Shown in pieces: positions 1 to 12,565 of a stretch of DNA of 64,000 nt (the stretch's first letter is position 1; the number at the start of each line of letters is the position of its first letter). Both the position numbers and the translations under genes were made by a program. The DNA lies in the NCBI RefSeq assembly GCF_001632365.1, contig NW_024468513.1, forward strand, positions 925,167-989,166, read 5' to 3'. The notes beneath the pieces are model-generated. The model made no database searches and had not been told where the DNA came from. It worked only from the letters and a program-made list of their open reading frames with translations. The stretch is from Laetiporus sulphureus 93-53 (lineage: Eukaryota > Basidiomycota > Agaricomycetes > Polyporales > Laetiporaceae).

Positions 1-1176
1 TGCGCTTGTCCGAGATCTACTATTAGATCCTCGCATGCAGCATCTACGACATTCCACATATCACAGAAAACGGAGAGTTTGTTATGAATGTTGTCGAGAT
101 TACGTCGAATCTCACGAGGAGACGGTTGTTCGGTTTGCTCCTGGATTCGAGAATCTGTCGAACCGATGAGACCGACGTAGGCTAGAATCCCATACGCAAG
201 GTACTCACAAGGTACCGCCTCAAGTTCGATGATGATACGCGAGCCACCGGGACCATTGTGAGAAAACCGTCTTCTTCTGATTCGCTGGACCGCCGACCGA
301 ACAGTGGCCATCATCTTGTCTAGCAACTTCAAAATTACCTGCAAGCACAACTATCATTCATGCGAAAAAAAACGGTTGTGCTATTGGTCGACATGCCTGC
401 CACACGCTTTGAAAGAAGCTGGCCATGCATGCATTGGTCAGTAGAAGGCTTCATGACTCAGCAGCTCTATATCATGCTTGCCTCTTCAATCCATTCCAGC
501 ACGCCCAGAAAACCGATAGCTCAGCGTAGCCACATAACGCGGCTGCCTCATCCTTGAAGGACCGGATGTCTTCAGCGAGCTGATGAAACTCGTGCGCTGT
601 TTGTTGCGCGGCTTCTTGGTGGACTTGTATAGCCTACATTCAACGTGTTCACCAGCGTTCAGATGATGATCCACAAGTTCGTGCGCAAACATACTTCACG
701 GAACCCGTCAATCATTGACCTCTTGTCCTCGATGGACATTCCATTTGACTGTGATGTTGGCAAGACCACTTCATCGAAGTCTGACGGCCTGTCGGCTTCG
801 TGACGAAGCAGTCTGGCAAAGAATTACTCGTCAAAAAGCCGGCACATCTGCCAGCGTTCCGTATGGAAGCGAGATACAAATTGCGATGCGCCTAGCGACG
901 ACAGAGGGACGATTCGGATGATCTATATATTTCCATGGACACCAAAAAGCAACCAACCTGTCTGAGTCTGTCCCATCTCTCGTATAGGGGATGATGCGGG
1001 CCAATGTTTTCTACCGATTCAAGCTGATTCGCAATCGCCCTAAACAACGTTTGGATCTCGGCGTGGTCGAGCGATAAGGAAGCGAAATGCGCCTTTAGCT
1101 GAGTTACGGTTCTCTTTTCAATCACTGGTATGGGCGGTGGAGGAGGCGGAACAGCAGATGTACTGGCACTTGCCAT
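1..1176 (-). CDS. unrecognised helical protein, 3' end cut by window edge
   Basis: I do not recognise the family. The start is the ATG at 1176, which opens MASASTSAV and a Pro run. Exons that keep one frame are 958-1176, 878-891 (14 nt), 695-812, 503-633, 406-418 (13 nt) and 338 down to the edge. Each boundary has a GT donor and an AG acceptor in the right phase: intron 1 begins GTTGGT, the one after the 14-nt exon GTATCT and the one after exon 3 GTATGT. The product (about 277 residues in the window) is mostly helical, with no signal peptide and a basic patch (RIRRRR) near the start of the last exon. The 13-nt exon is less sure, because both of its flanking donors are plain GTG types; without it the frame stops at 472. 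The remaining exons read smoothly, so I am fairly sure a gene is here, but not of every junction or of its function. Confidence 0.6.
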
Positions 1177-1866
1177 AGACCTGTCGGAGAACAAGACGAG
1201 CGGACGAAAGTGCCTCGCATGCTGCGTACCGCCTGTTGTTCGATGCACGGCATGATCAAGAGAAGCTTCGACTTGACAGCCACAGCACGTGAAGGCGACG
1301 CGGTCGATTTCGCGCCACTGACGCGCCGCCAAGGCATAACAACTTTTTCTTTATGCTCTGAACCTCTGGTTCGAGCTGCACAACCAACCTCTGTGGTGTT
1401 ACTTTCCCTTGATTGTACGTAGGTGGCAGATCTATTGTCATTTGGTGTTGCATATTTCAAGAACTTGTCAGTGGCAAGGACTGACAAACGAGCTAGTCAT
1501 GCTGTACAAGCTTTTCCTCTTTTCCTCGAACTTCACTCTTCGCCTATCGCTGCTTACGAATCGAGGAACATGGCCGGTCCCCAATCTACTGATGACAACT
1601 AACAGTCGCCGCGGACCCTCACATGTGCACACCCCAGACTGCACAATGGACCCGGGCCAACGACGGAGTTTGAGGGTGCATCTTCCCGGCCCTCGATCCG
1701 ATTTATCTGGCGTTCTCGGGCGCGTGGAGTCGTTCAAAACGCCCCCTGGCCTTCGAAATTCTTACAGTTCCCATGGTGCGTGTTTATTTCAACGAGGCGG
1801 CGCCGGCAAATGATGACTTCTTCCATGCATGAGCTGTGACATGGTGTATTTCATAGGTCGAATAAG

Positions 1867-2139
1867 CTATAACAAGGTGCCCAGGAAGGAGTGCAAGGCA
1901 GCCACCTGAAACACTGGCCGTGTCGAAGGCTCGCCTGCAGGCTGTCCCACGTGGGGTTTGATGGCGTCCATACGATCAGGCGGGGAATTCCGATCACCCG
2001 CGTTCTCAAGGTCTCTTTGTGATGGCAGTTCAACGCGTAACCTTGGTTTCTGTTCGACATTCTGAGCAAGGTCTACGCGCTCTAGCTGCAGCGAAAACAT
2101 GCGGACCAAGCGTGGATCTATTGTTGATGCTCTCGTCAT
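1867..2139 (-). CDS. weak ORF, hypothetical protein
   Basis: An ATG at 2139 opens a 90-codon frame with ordinary, non-repetitive composition (MTRASTIDPRL at the N-terminus). It lies head to head with the chitinase gene, 238 bp away. No domain is recognisable. The frame may continue through introns towards about 1,480, where another minus-strand frame is open, but I could not find a convincing donor/acceptor pair. It could equally be chance open frame. Confidence 0.3.
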   Translation of the reverse strand: MTRASTIDPRLVRMFSLQLERVDLAQNVEQKPRLRVELPSQRDLENAGDRNSPPDRMDAIKPHVGQPAGEPSTRPVFQVAALHSFLGTLL

Positions 2140-2262
2140 TTTTCTTTCCCAACTGAGTCACTGACGGACATGACACTGTGAAGATGTCGGTTCTATTGAT
2201 CATTCGTCTGGATCAGGCTGTGTGAGTTCCGGCTGTGTCATCGGCGACACGTGGGCGCCATC

Positions 2263-2268
2263 TATAAA
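2263..2268 (+). promoter_or_regulatory. TATA box of the chitinase gene
   Basis: TATAAA lies 110 bp upstream of the chitinase ATG and is followed by a pyrimidine-rich stretch (2300-2370), a common arrangement for fungal core promoters. The assignment rests on position and sequence only. Confidence 0.5.
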
Positions 2269-2377
2269 GAGAGCCTGTCAGCCGAAAACTCTTGTTAACG
2301 ACCCTTCTTCCCTGTCGTCTTGTTCCATTTCTCGAGTTCGGCCTGCTGCCCCGTTCGCTCTTTTCACGACGACCATC

Positions 2378-3866
2378 ATGCTGTCTTTCCTTTCGCTGGG
2401 CTTGCTCGCTGTGCCTGCCGTGCGTGCAGCAGGTCTTCCGTTCTTTGCTCGAGATGCCTCGACCAACTCGACGAATTCGACTGTCGACATGGTGGCTGCC
2501 TCCTGGTACGCAGGGTGGCACTCAGAGAACTTCACCTTGGACGACGTTAGTTGGGAAAAGTACACACACTTGATATACTCTTTTGCGTACGTGTTTCGCG
2601 GTGGCTTCCGTTGCGCCGTCTGACCCTCAGCTCTTTATTCAGTATCCCAACCTCGAGTGTTAGCAATGTCTCTCTATCTGGCTCGAACCCCGATCTGCTG
2701 CCTCAATTCGTCTCCATGGCCCATGAGAACGTGAGTTCTTGTATCAAGAATCATTCCAGACTCATCTGATTGGACATATACAGGACGTGAAGGCAATGGT
2801 GTCCATTGGTGGCTGGGATGGCTCCGTGCACTATTCACCCAGCGTAGGGTCCGAAGCGAACATCACGACCTTTGTCGAGACTCTCAGTAACTTCATTGAC
2901 ACGTACAACCTCGATGGTCTTGACTTCGAGTAAGTCCCATCACAGCTTCATGGCCACAGCTGTGGCGGCTGACGGGGGTGTAGTTGGGAGTATCCCGGCA
3001 GCCAGGGTGTCGGCTGCAACGTCGTCTCCGATAACGATACCAGCAACTTCCTGTCGTTCCTCCAGGCTCTGCGCTCTGAGGTTGGACCCGACTTCACCTT
3101 GACAGCCTCGACGCCGATCACGCCCTGGACGGGTGCCAATGTCTCTGACTTCGCAGACGTGCTCGACTGGATCAATGTCATGAATTACGACGTCTGGGGC
3201 AGCTGGGATAGCACCGTCGGCCCGAACTCGCCACTCAACGACTCGTGCGCCGCGACCGCAGACCAACAAGGCAGTGCTGTCAGCGCCGTCGCCAAGTGGA
3301 CGGAGGCTGGCATGCCCGCGCACCAGATAGTACTCGGCGTGGCGTCCTACGGGCACTCGTTCTACGTCGAGAGTGCTGACGCGTTCACGGCGGATTCCTA
3401 CGCGATTGCTTCTTACCCAGCGTTTGTCAGCTCAGAGCAACCCCTCGGGGATGCTTGGGACAATACTACTAACACGGATGTCTGCGGTGACGTGTCTGGG
3501 CCCACTGGTGTTTTCGACTTCTGGGGCCTGATTGACGCTGGTTTCCTGTTCGAGAACGGTACAGTCGCCGCGGGCATTGACTACCGTTACGACGAGTGCA
3601 GCCAGACTGTGAGTGCCTTGCGTCATGTGAGTATGCATAACCACCGAACTGACTCTGCTGTCCAGCCGTATGTCTACAACCAGTGCACCCAGGTGATGGT
3701 CTCGTACGACAATGCCGAGTCCTTCGCTGCGAAGGGCAGTTACATCGCGTCTACCAATCTGCGCGGCTTCGCCATGTGGGAAGCAGGCGGCGACTACAAC
3801 GACATTCTGCTCAACTCGATCCGCAAAGCGGTCGGCTTCGAGGACGACGATGACGGTGACTGCTAG
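2378..3866 (+). CDS. secreted GH18 chitinase
   Basis: An endo-acting chitinase of glycoside hydrolase family 18, which hydrolyses beta-1,4-linked N-acetylglucosamine polymers outside the cell. Five exons (2378-2586, 2643-2730, 2784-2929, 2984-3608, 3666-3866) join in phase to a 422-residue protein. Residues 1-17 form a signal peptide (MLSFLSLGLLAVPAVRA). The barrel follows: the beta-1 motif ASWYAGWH, the SIGGW motif of strand 3 and the catalytic DGLDFDWE motif at about 143-150, where Glu150 is the proton donor. That motif is rebuilt exactly across intron 3 (GA|T). NYDVWG and the late MWEAGGDY complete the fold. The C-terminus is a short acidic tail (FEDDDDGDC); no chitin-binding module is present. 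The last intron is 57 nt, a multiple of three, so readthrough would stay in frame. Several N-glycosylation sequons occur near the N-terminus. Role: wall remodelling or chitin feeding. Confidence 0.93.
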
Positions 3867-6800
3867 TCATGTCGCCTCTGATTGTCCAAGTAGTTGGGGC
3901 GGGCAGTTAATTCTGTCCTTTGTTGTGCATGGTCACAGCAGCCCATACATTCTCTGCCAAATTTCCTGTCATTCTGTGTGTCGTCGTTGCTCGGTCCGTG
4001 TTTCTCGTCGCTTCCGTTCATGCTACATAGTAATCGCATTGACTGTGCCGTGTCATCTGTAGTTAATAGCCTTACTATATCCCCTGTATCGTTGATACAT
4101 ACCAGCATGTCCCTAGCTGACATGCCAGAATCCTCTGTTGACAGAGATTTCTGTTTGGTGTCGTGAGTTGGATGAGCCTTCGACGTTGGGTGTTGAGATA
4201 CTTGCCTGGCTCAAGAATAGCCAGCCTCGTGCCAAGGTCATAACTTTCCGCCTTGTGACACTGGGACAATACTCCAAAGCTCACCGTGACAGTCACGGAC
4301 TCCAAGGACGTTGTGATACGTGAGTCATAAGGTGATAACTAGGTGCAACTCGCCTAGTGACGGTTGTCCTCGCCTGCCACTTTCCCGCGTGAGTACAATC
4401 CTTCTAGTATTACGAGAACTAATCTTGTCCCGCGTACGTTCTTCCGCCCGACCTGATCGACTGCCAGATCGGGCGACCTCCTCTATATCTCGGCAGGTTC
4501 CGGTGCACAGCCAATCCGGGGCATCACTCCGCGGTTCGGTTCACGGTTGGTGTTGCCCTCCGCAAGAATGTGTTCTGGCTTTACCGAAACACTACAGGCA
4601 TGCGTAGGACGCATTCCGACCGCATCAATGATGCCTATAGGTACACGCAGGCTTAAGAGACGGCTGCATGTACCCTTGTGAAACGTCGGAACTCCACGTT
4701 GAAGTTGGTTTTGATTGATTTATTGCGCATGAAGCGGTGCCGGAGGGCTAAATTGGTAGTGCTTGGCCCTGATGGACTTTCCAGAGCATAATCGGCTTCT
4801 TTTTCCTGTTGCGCTCTAGGTCGTGATGCGCGTTGGATCGAGGAGGTTCCGTGTTATGGCCTTCAGACGCCGTCTGGGAGGTTGGCACTCAGGACGGTGA
4901 GTCTTGCTCGCGTATTGACTAGACTATCGGCCTGGATTATCTCTTTCTTATTGTTAGCGGCTTTAATGTGCCTATCAATCAATACGGAGATTCATACGCG
5001 GCAGTCCAAAGTGAGGCCGCATGTTCTTTAAACGAGCTCTTTTAGGAAAAGGCGTGATATTGATGTTGCGTCCATCATGCACGTCTTCACTTCCCCATCC
5101 TTATTAATAACGGACTGACTTTCTTCCTGATGAACTGTGCCTTTTGTCTATACAGCCAAGCGTCGTAACTCAATCACCGACAGGAACATGCCAGCTTTTC
5201 CGGTAGATCTTGCCCGCTAATGTGCGGCCCGTGCGGTAGGGCACATGTTTCGCTACCTGACATGGAAGAATCAGGCTTCGATGCGGCACCTCAGGATCCT
5301 GGCAATATGTGCGAAGCTCCGGAACACAAAAAGCTGCCCACGGCCATTTAGAGAAGCGCAAACGGTAGCTATCTCCGGAAACACCTGTGATGACGGAACA
5401 TACTGATTGGAGTAGGGGACAACCCGACCGCTCGCTTACCCACAACGCGGCGGACAGAATACGTCAGCAGGCGCTGTCCTATCTGGGTTCACCGCCGTTA
5501 AGTTAAGATCGCCGGAATTGCTGAAGGATGTACGCGAAGGTAGCAGGAGAAGGCCTAATTATAGTGCGTCTACACAATTGTTCTGTTTTATCGTTCTTCA
5601 GTTGTCGCGACCGCGCGTTAGGTTCTGCCGCCGCGAAACTCACGAAGCACTTTTTCTATCCCGGACACAGCAAGTCTCCGGCCATCTGAGTTGTGGCATT
5701 GGTCAAAAAGGCGCATATCCACCTCGGCACAAGGAGTCTGATACCATCAATCATAGCAATAAGAACCGGGTCTACTGTAGATGCGTTTTGCTGTAATCTT
5801 CGGGAGTTTCTTCATTGGACATATCACGGAACGACAAGTCGCTGGCTAACACGTGGCTCTGTAAGTGTTCCAAGCACTTCTATTGTTCACGGTATCTCTC
5901 ATACTGCCAATCACTGGCAGGGCTTGATATAATTGGTGTGTACCACCGGCCAATTGCAGAGCCTCAGCGCTGCGACGTGTCTAGACATGTACTGCATTGA
6001 ACACACAACGCTGAAGAACACATCACGTCTGAATCGCATACCGCAGGATCATCTAAGTACTGCGCCACACGTATCCAGGCGGGCGCCTATCAGAAATCAA
6101 TCCTGCTGCGTACATCGGGATTGACCGCGCAGTCCAATCGAGCTAGCTTTCAAATCAGCTAATGGCCGGTATTGTTGCATGCTCGCACCGACCGGCTGGT
6201 CGCAATGCAGGGAGTGGGCGCGTGTGTGTCGCGTATCGCAGATTTCGACGTGGCCACACGCTATTCTTAGCGTTCCTACAGTACCCGTGCACGGAAATGT
6301 CTTGGCTCCGGACTTCCCTGCGTCGACGCGGCTTCGCACGGTCAGCAAGAACACTACGAGCCTAACGTACACCATCAGCGCCATCACGCGCAACTGTCCG
6401 AGGCCACCCGGAGCTGATCGAAACCCGCCCCCATCTGCACGAGAGCACACCCGACCGCTTCGCGGAAGCGACCCAGCCGCCAACGCGCGGGTGCTATTCA
6501 GCAGCGGGCTCGCGCCCAGGAGGTTGGTTACGGTTTCCCGAGATCCTTCCAAGTACTGGGCTCTGAGTGCGGAGCGGATCACTCAGCGCGTTCGAATCGC
6601 TCGAAATTCGAATCGCACACGATCAAATCGATCGACGGAGGATCTCTGGCGGGACAAGTTTGTCAGCGGGGCGACAATTTGAATGAGCAGTGGGAAGGAA
6701 AGGACGGCTGTGAGTGGCCAGCTGGACGAAGCGCAGGCCCGATGCGCAGCAGCAGCCACCGGGCTGGGCAAGCTGTGAGATCGTTGTGGGCCTCTGACGA

Positions 6801-9474
6801 TCGAGTGTGCGAATAGCCTCCGTCCGCAGCTCTCGGGCGCTTCGCCTGGGCCACGCTGCGGGTGCGGACGTGGGTTGGGGTTGGGCTCTTTTCGCGCGTC
6901 TGAGGGTGAGTTTGAGGGGACGGGCGGAAAGAACATGTGCATGAAGTTGTTGAGTCTGCTGTGATCACGAGGATGGCACGCGGACAATTAATGTTGTTGC
7001 TGTATCACATCCGACGTCGTCGGGATGCCGCTCGCGATGTATTGCTATCTCGCGCGCGCGCGTATCACGGAATATCAATGCTGACTGTATTCTTTTAATA
7101 ACAGCTAGCTTTCTTCCGATAGTACATGCATTGGTCAGGCCGTTCGGGCAGAACATCAAAATCACAGCACGCACGCCTTGAGACGCAACACAATCGCGGC
7201 GTCAAAGTTGTAGCGATCAAACTCAAAGTACGCTTCGCAGGAACTTACTAAGACATGGGGACCTATCGTTTACGCCTGAATGTGCAGTTGACCACCCGAG
7301 AAGGAGGCACGATTCCGGGGATTCTTCGTTCCAAACATCCGATGTCCAGTGGTTCCAGTGTATGGACCCTGGCCGGGAATGACATAAGTTTCGCAGCGGC
7401 CGAGCGCCTAGAGTGCTAACGAGCGCATGTTCGAGCATATTTGCTGCGCGTTCGTAACGGGGCAGTATACAGAAAAAAAAGGGGATTGAAATGATGCTTG
7501 TTCTTGCTCTTCTTGCGCGTCAGATGGAAGTTACGGATCCCTTCGCGACATGTAAAGATGGTGTCCTATCACAGATGGGAGCTGAGACTTTGGCCACGAA
7601 GTGGTTCTAGCATTGCTAACAACCCCGACACCGAAACCGTACATAGCCCCGGCAAGCAGACTTTTTATTTGACTCAAGTTTGAGCATCGAAACCCGGAGC
7701 TAACCTGTTATCATCTAGCCACAAAGAAGAAACAATCAACGGGTATCCATCAGCGTGGATTGAGCACCCCAGAAGATCCTTCTTGAGTGGCCGGATTACC
7801 GCGCGAACGCCAGGCTGAGGCAACATAGCGCAGAGTGGGAAGAAAAAAGCTGCACCGTCTGTGGCGTAGCCACCATGAGCCTCCAAAACAATCATGACTG
7901 GGTGCGACGAGCTTCGCCGGGGAAACCGCGAACGTCAGCCTGAAGTGCGCAGTGTCCATCGGGAAGGTGGATCAACATCGTCGGGTAGCGCAGCCAGATT
8001 GCATCTCCAGATAGAGTGTGCCTTTGTGGGGCCATTGTTCGTCGCGATCTGTCCATTCCAGCCGTACATCGGAGCGCAGGGAGCGATGGTCCCAGATCAA
8101 AGTTCCTGTGGGAGGATTGGCAGCATATCGTGCGTGTCGCACCAGAGTGCACCTCGAGCCTCGCCCAATCGCTTGGCACGTCCAGAGCAATATCGCGTCG
8201 GAAAAAAAACGAGGGGGAAAGCAGCGTCTCCACGCACACGCGGTGCACGACCTGCGGGCCCAGGCTGAGACGTCCGGTCTGCCGCCGCACGGCACAACAC
8301 AGGGACGCAGGAAGGCTAGCCGCAGGCAGGCGAGCACGGACGCAGTGTCGCCCAGTATGGCTGCTAGATCGAGGCTCCAGATAGCGCAGGATCGGAAAAA
8401 TTGGCGTGTCGTCATCGTCATCGGGTGTCAAAGTGCCAAAGGAGCGGATTGTCCGTCGGAGCGCTGCGAGTGATAACGCTACCACGGGATGCATGCGTAG
8501 AAAGGCCTAAACGCGTGTCGGTGTGACAGGTGAAGCACCAGACGACACACGAAGAGGCCAGCTCCACGAAACCTCTATTGCAGGTTCTCTAGCGGTCGCC
8601 AGCTTTGTCCAGCGTCCCGACGAGGTCTCGGACGAAGGCAGTAGGGACTGGCTTCATGGTGGGATGCGCCATCGCTCGCTAGGTGCGAGAAGCAAACGTT
8701 GAAACTGATGCGCCAGTGCCCGGTCTCGGGCGGCCAGGGTCCCGCGATCGCCATCAAATAAGCGCGCCGGCCGCACCTGGCGCCGAGCCGTCCGCGTCCG
8801 AGTATACCCTCGCGGGGCCCGCCTTCCGAATATCAGGATGGAGGTCCAATACCCCGCGGAATCGACATGCACTCCGAATATCAGGATGGAAACAGCCCGG
8901 ATTGCACCTCCCAGCGAATGTAATGTGAAGGTCGCGTATGTAATCACCGAACGGCTCGGCATGCGAGGTACACACACAGTGCGGGAGAATACACGAAGAA
9001 GCACCGAGCGCAGAACAGTCTAGGATCTTCGTCGGAAGATGGGGGAGATTGAATTTGGATTCTGGGAATGAAAGAGTTCGTGGGCGGCACGCCGAGTGCT
9101 CTGGCGGGATGTTGCTTTATTGCAGCGGCAGCGATGAGATTGTTTGTCAAAGACGGGCAATGGAGATGATGGCCGCGCGCGATGGATGGTAGATATGCGA
9201 TAAGCTTTTGAATATAACTTCAATATATACAGTGCCTTTGTGTGCGGTTTACGTACGAAGAGGGCGGCAGCCGTGCGAGATGTGTGCGCATATTCAGCCG
9301 GCGCAGATACAGGAGTGGTCAGTATACGCAACGACGCGGCGGAGAGTACCTTTCTCCTGTCGGTGGCGAGCAATAGAGTTTGGCGGACGACCATGAACGA
9401 ATGATGGGACATTTTAGCGGGCGGGCGGGTCAGGAGCACGAGGACGGTTGACGTTGATCGCGCGAGGGTGATGA
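3867..9474. other. gene-poor stretch
   Basis: No gene can be supported here. Many frames are open on both strands in the G/C-rich parts (6.1-7.0 kb and 7.7-8.5 kb), but they overlap in antisense and show no domain. The best fragments are a 73-codon minus frame at 7674-7895 with a natural residue mix and a minus frame at 7972-8421; neither could be joined by convincing introns. 3.9-6.0 kb is mixed-composition DNA without long frames. A short direct repeat lies at 8.8 kb. Confidence 0.5.
8825..8890. repeat. 18-bp direct repeat pair
   Basis: The 18-mer TCCGAATATCAGGATGGA occurs at 8825-8842 and again, identical, at 8873-8890, with 30 bp between the copies. The surrounding sequence is not repeated. 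Confidence 0.85.
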
Positions 9475-10087
9475 CTACTGGATCAGCTCGGCCGGCATGA
9501 ACGACAGGAGACGCTTCTGGTCTGCGTTCCAGGGGATCAATGCGCACACGGTGCCCCTGTTGCGTCGTCGGTGGTCGCTCCGGGGCGACGACGAAGGGCG
9601 CAACGACGCACAAGTCTTGGGCCTTGGCTGGCTGGCAAACGATGAGCCAGGGAGGGTAGCAAGGTCCGGTGCCGCGAGGCTTATGTCAGCAAGATCTGCG
9701 ATCGCGGTCGGTGCCCTGATCAGGAAGCCCGACGCTGTGCCTCTCCTCGCTAGGGGCGTCGTGGCCGTAGCGGTGCTCATCGCGAGTGCGGGTGATGTGC
9801 AGGAGCGTGCAGTCGATGATCGCGAGCCCATCGAGGGAGACGGCAGGAGAATCTGCATAATTGAGGCACTCTGATCACACTCGGATGTTCCTCCTCCCGA
9901 CGTCGCCCTCCCGTCGCTCGAGGAGAACGAGTGTCGCAGTGCCAAAGGGGACGGAGATGTTGGGCCGGGTGGGAGAGGTCGGTCGCCCTCATATGACCTG
10001 ATGGCGAGGGAGCGGTGCAGGCGCTTAGTGTCGCGACGTGCCGGATCCGAGATTTGCTTAAAGTACTCACATCATCCAGCCACACAT
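9475..10087 (-). CDS. hypothetical protein, two exons, doubtful
   Basis: The ATG at 10087 opens a 17-nt first exon (10071-10087). It is followed by a strong donor (GTGAGT), a 73-nt intron with a CAG acceptor, and exon 2 at 9475-9997, giving 179 residues (MCGWMMSYEGDRPLPP at the N-terminus). The middle is Ser/Thr/Ala-rich and looks disordered; the C-terminus ends in FMPAELIQ. No domain is recognised. The good splice site favours this strand, but the plus strand is also open over 9497-9874 with its wobble positions on the same bases, so base composition cannot decide between them. It would be divergent from the transcription factor gene, 194 bp away. Confidence 0.4.
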
Positions 10088-10281
10088 GGCCACCCTGTCC
10101 ACGCCCTGTCCGCCTCTTCTCTCCCTCCTCCCTCCCCGCGGCACTCACGCCCGTCGTCGCCGTCTCCAGACGACCACGCCCCCTCCCCTCTCCCTCACGG
10201 GGCCTCTTCGGCTGCTCCCACCCTTCCTTTCTTCCCAGCCCCCCCCGCCCGCGCTCCTTCACCTATCCTACTATTTATATA

Positions 10282-12565
10282 ATGGCAGAAAAGTCTCCCA
10301 CCCCCGCCCCCTCCGCTCAGACTTCCCTACAGAGAGGTCCGCACTGCCCCTTTCTCCTCTCTCTTGATGCTGATCCTGCCGTCAGGCAAGGCTTGTCTCC
10401 GATGTCGCAAGCGCAAGATGGTCTGCCTTGTCTTTTCCACTCTAGCAGTGCGCTGACCCACTTGCAGAGATGCGACGGCGCAAAGCCCGCATGCGCCCAG
10501 TGTACGCGAGCGAAGAAGGGCGATGGCTGCGAGTACGACGACGGCAAGGGAAAGACACGCACCCAGCTCATGCGCGAGCACATCGCCCGCCTCGAGCTGC
10601 GAATCAAGGAACTCGAGGCCAACGACCACGCGTCCCCCTCTGTCACGCTCTTCGATCCCCACGCGCCATCTGCCTACTACTCTGGCTCCTCGTCCTCGTC
10701 CAGTCACGGTTCCCCAGGCAACTTCAGCCTTCCTGCGTCAGCATCGCCAACACCCTTCCCTCCAGGTAAGCATTACGTTCCGCCTGTCCGATCTTATCAC
10801 ACCCATCAACTTTTGATGCCGCGCTAGATATGGAGGCCAGCTGGGAAACACAATGGGAGACAATGACGGTAAGCTTCTCACCGAGTCAATCCGTCATCAC
10901 ACTCCTGATCGCCGATCAAACTACGTTCACTCTAGGATTTCGCCTCTGGAACGACGGTCGGCTCGCCCTACGCAGCGCCCGAGGAACCCCCACTCGAGGT
11001 CGCACACATGCTGTAAGTCGACGCACGAGCCTCGCCGCGGCCCAGCCATCCACTGACGCCGCCCCAATTTATTTTTTTTCTTGCTCATCCTTGGCACAGC
11101 CTTGAGATCTTCCTCCCGCATCGGCATCAATGCGGCCTGCCCCTCCACATCGGCCACCTCCGGGAATCACTCGCGCCCTCGTCCCCGACACGGCACCATC
11201 CCGCGCTCATGCAGGCCATCTACCTCTGGGCATGCTTTCTCTCCCGCCCAGGTGCGCTCAGCGAACACGAGCCGCATTACCTTGCAAGTTCACTCGCTGC
11301 GCTGCCCGATGCACTCGCATTTCCGGCCAGTGCACTAGACGCCGTGCGTGCTTCGTGCCTCCTCTCGCACTATTTCCTCGCGAACGGCCGGGTCTTTGAG
11401 GGCAGCTACCACGCATCCATCGCTGCGGCGCTCGCGGTACAGTACGGCCTTCACCAGCTCGGCGCGTCGGAGCGCACGCCACAGTTGAACGCAGATGAGT
11501 GGGAGACCGCGTTTAGGCTCCCGCCAGCGAAGGATGCGGTCGAGCGCGGTGAGCGGATATGGACATTCTGGCAGGTGTATAATTTGGATAGGTGTTGGTC
11601 CGTCGTGCTCCAACGGCCAGCCACGATTCCGGACAGCGAGCATCCGTGGGCGTGCATTACCACACCATGGCCACAAAGTATGGAGGAGTACGAATGTGTA
11701 GGTCGAGCGAATCTTGGGAGGCATGCCGGTGCTGACGGCGAGCAGGGGGACATTGACGTGGGTACGGGGACCCCTACGGTCCGGGGATTCTTCCTGCGCG
11801 AAGGTCAGACGACCAACTTGGTTAGTGGCTTCTCAACCATGGCTCTCCGCGCGAAGGCCTCTGCCCTCTTCGAAGCTGCAAACAGGCTTGCGACAAGTTG
11901 GAGCACACGTACGTACCCCCGCTCGGTTTCGCCGTGACGTTCGCTCATGCCGCTGCAGAGGTGCCCTCATCGACGACGTTCATGGAGAACTTCCACGCGC
12001 TCGAGCATGCGATCACGCGCTTTGCGTCGACGCTTCTCCCGCTGCACCAGCTCGGCGCAGGCGTGCCCGAGGACAAGTACACGCTGATCGCGATCCACAG
12101 CCTCGCGCACGCGGCGGTGATCCGGCTTCACTTCCCCTTCATGGACGGCGACGCGCTCTCGCGCGAGAAGTGCCTCCGGGCCGCGAGGTCCGTCGTCCTC
12201 GTCGCGAAACACGTCGCGGAGATGGATTTCGAGTTCCTGGAGCCCATTATTGGGGTACGTTGTTGGTCCGGTCAGGGTGGCTGTGTTGGCTAATGAGTTG
12301 CCTGTTTGACAGCCGTGCTGGTCCTCGGCCGCAAAGGTGTTCGAGTCGGAGCTGTTGCGGCTGCAGGCGTCATGGCCGCCGATGAACATAATGGACATCC
12401 GCGGGGAGCTCAGTGCGCTCCTCTTCGTCATGACCAAGCTCGGGACACGCTTCCCCCTCCTAGGTGCCTCATCCGTCTGTTTTCTCTTTACGGTGCGAGC
12501 ATTGCTTATCGTAGATGATAGGCTACCAAGCTGCGAAGACGCAGAACTTCCTCGAATCAAAATAA
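10282..12565 (+). CDS. Zn2Cys6 fungal transcription factor
   Basis: A binuclear zinc cluster regulator that binds DNA in the nucleus; its target genes are unknown. Nine exons keep phase: 10282-10336, 10386-10420, 10468-10765, 10828-10868, 10936-11012, 11100-11908, 11959-12254, 12313-12463 and 12522-12565, for 601 residues. The zinc cluster is split by two introns and rebuilt exactly (ACLRCRKRKMRCDG...): Cys 22, 25, 32, 39, 42 and 51 give the spacing CX2CX6CX6CX2CX8C. A short helical linker (REHIARLELRIKELEAN) suits dimerisation, then come a Ser-rich stretch and a long helical region like the fungal middle-homology domain (LWACFLSRP, IWTFWQVYNLDRCW). A further 48-nt in-frame intron near 11699 (GTAGGT to CGAGCAG) is possible and would remove 16 residues. 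The last exon reads YQAAKTQNFLESK then stop. Confidence 0.88.

Noticed and set aside
1177..1332. N-terminal extension of the left-edge gene upstream of the ATG at 1176
   Set aside because: The frame continues upstream but the residues look random (Cys/His/Arg-rich) and MASASTSAV is a more natural start.
1468..1813. Overlapping frames on both strands at 1.4-1.8 kb
   Set aside because: Arg/Pro-rich, no domain, likely G/C-driven chance frames.
6520..6610. tRNA-like B-box (GTTCGAATC) at about 6590
   Set aside because: No matching A-box and no cloverleaf pairing could be drawn.
6097..6987. Long open frames on both strands around 6.1-7.0 kb
   Set aside because: They overlap in antisense, have no domain, and the area is G/C-rich, where stops are rare by chance.
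7894..8494. A 200-codon minus frame and several overlapping plus frames
   Set aside because: All reading frames are open in places, and no frame shows a family pattern or good introns.
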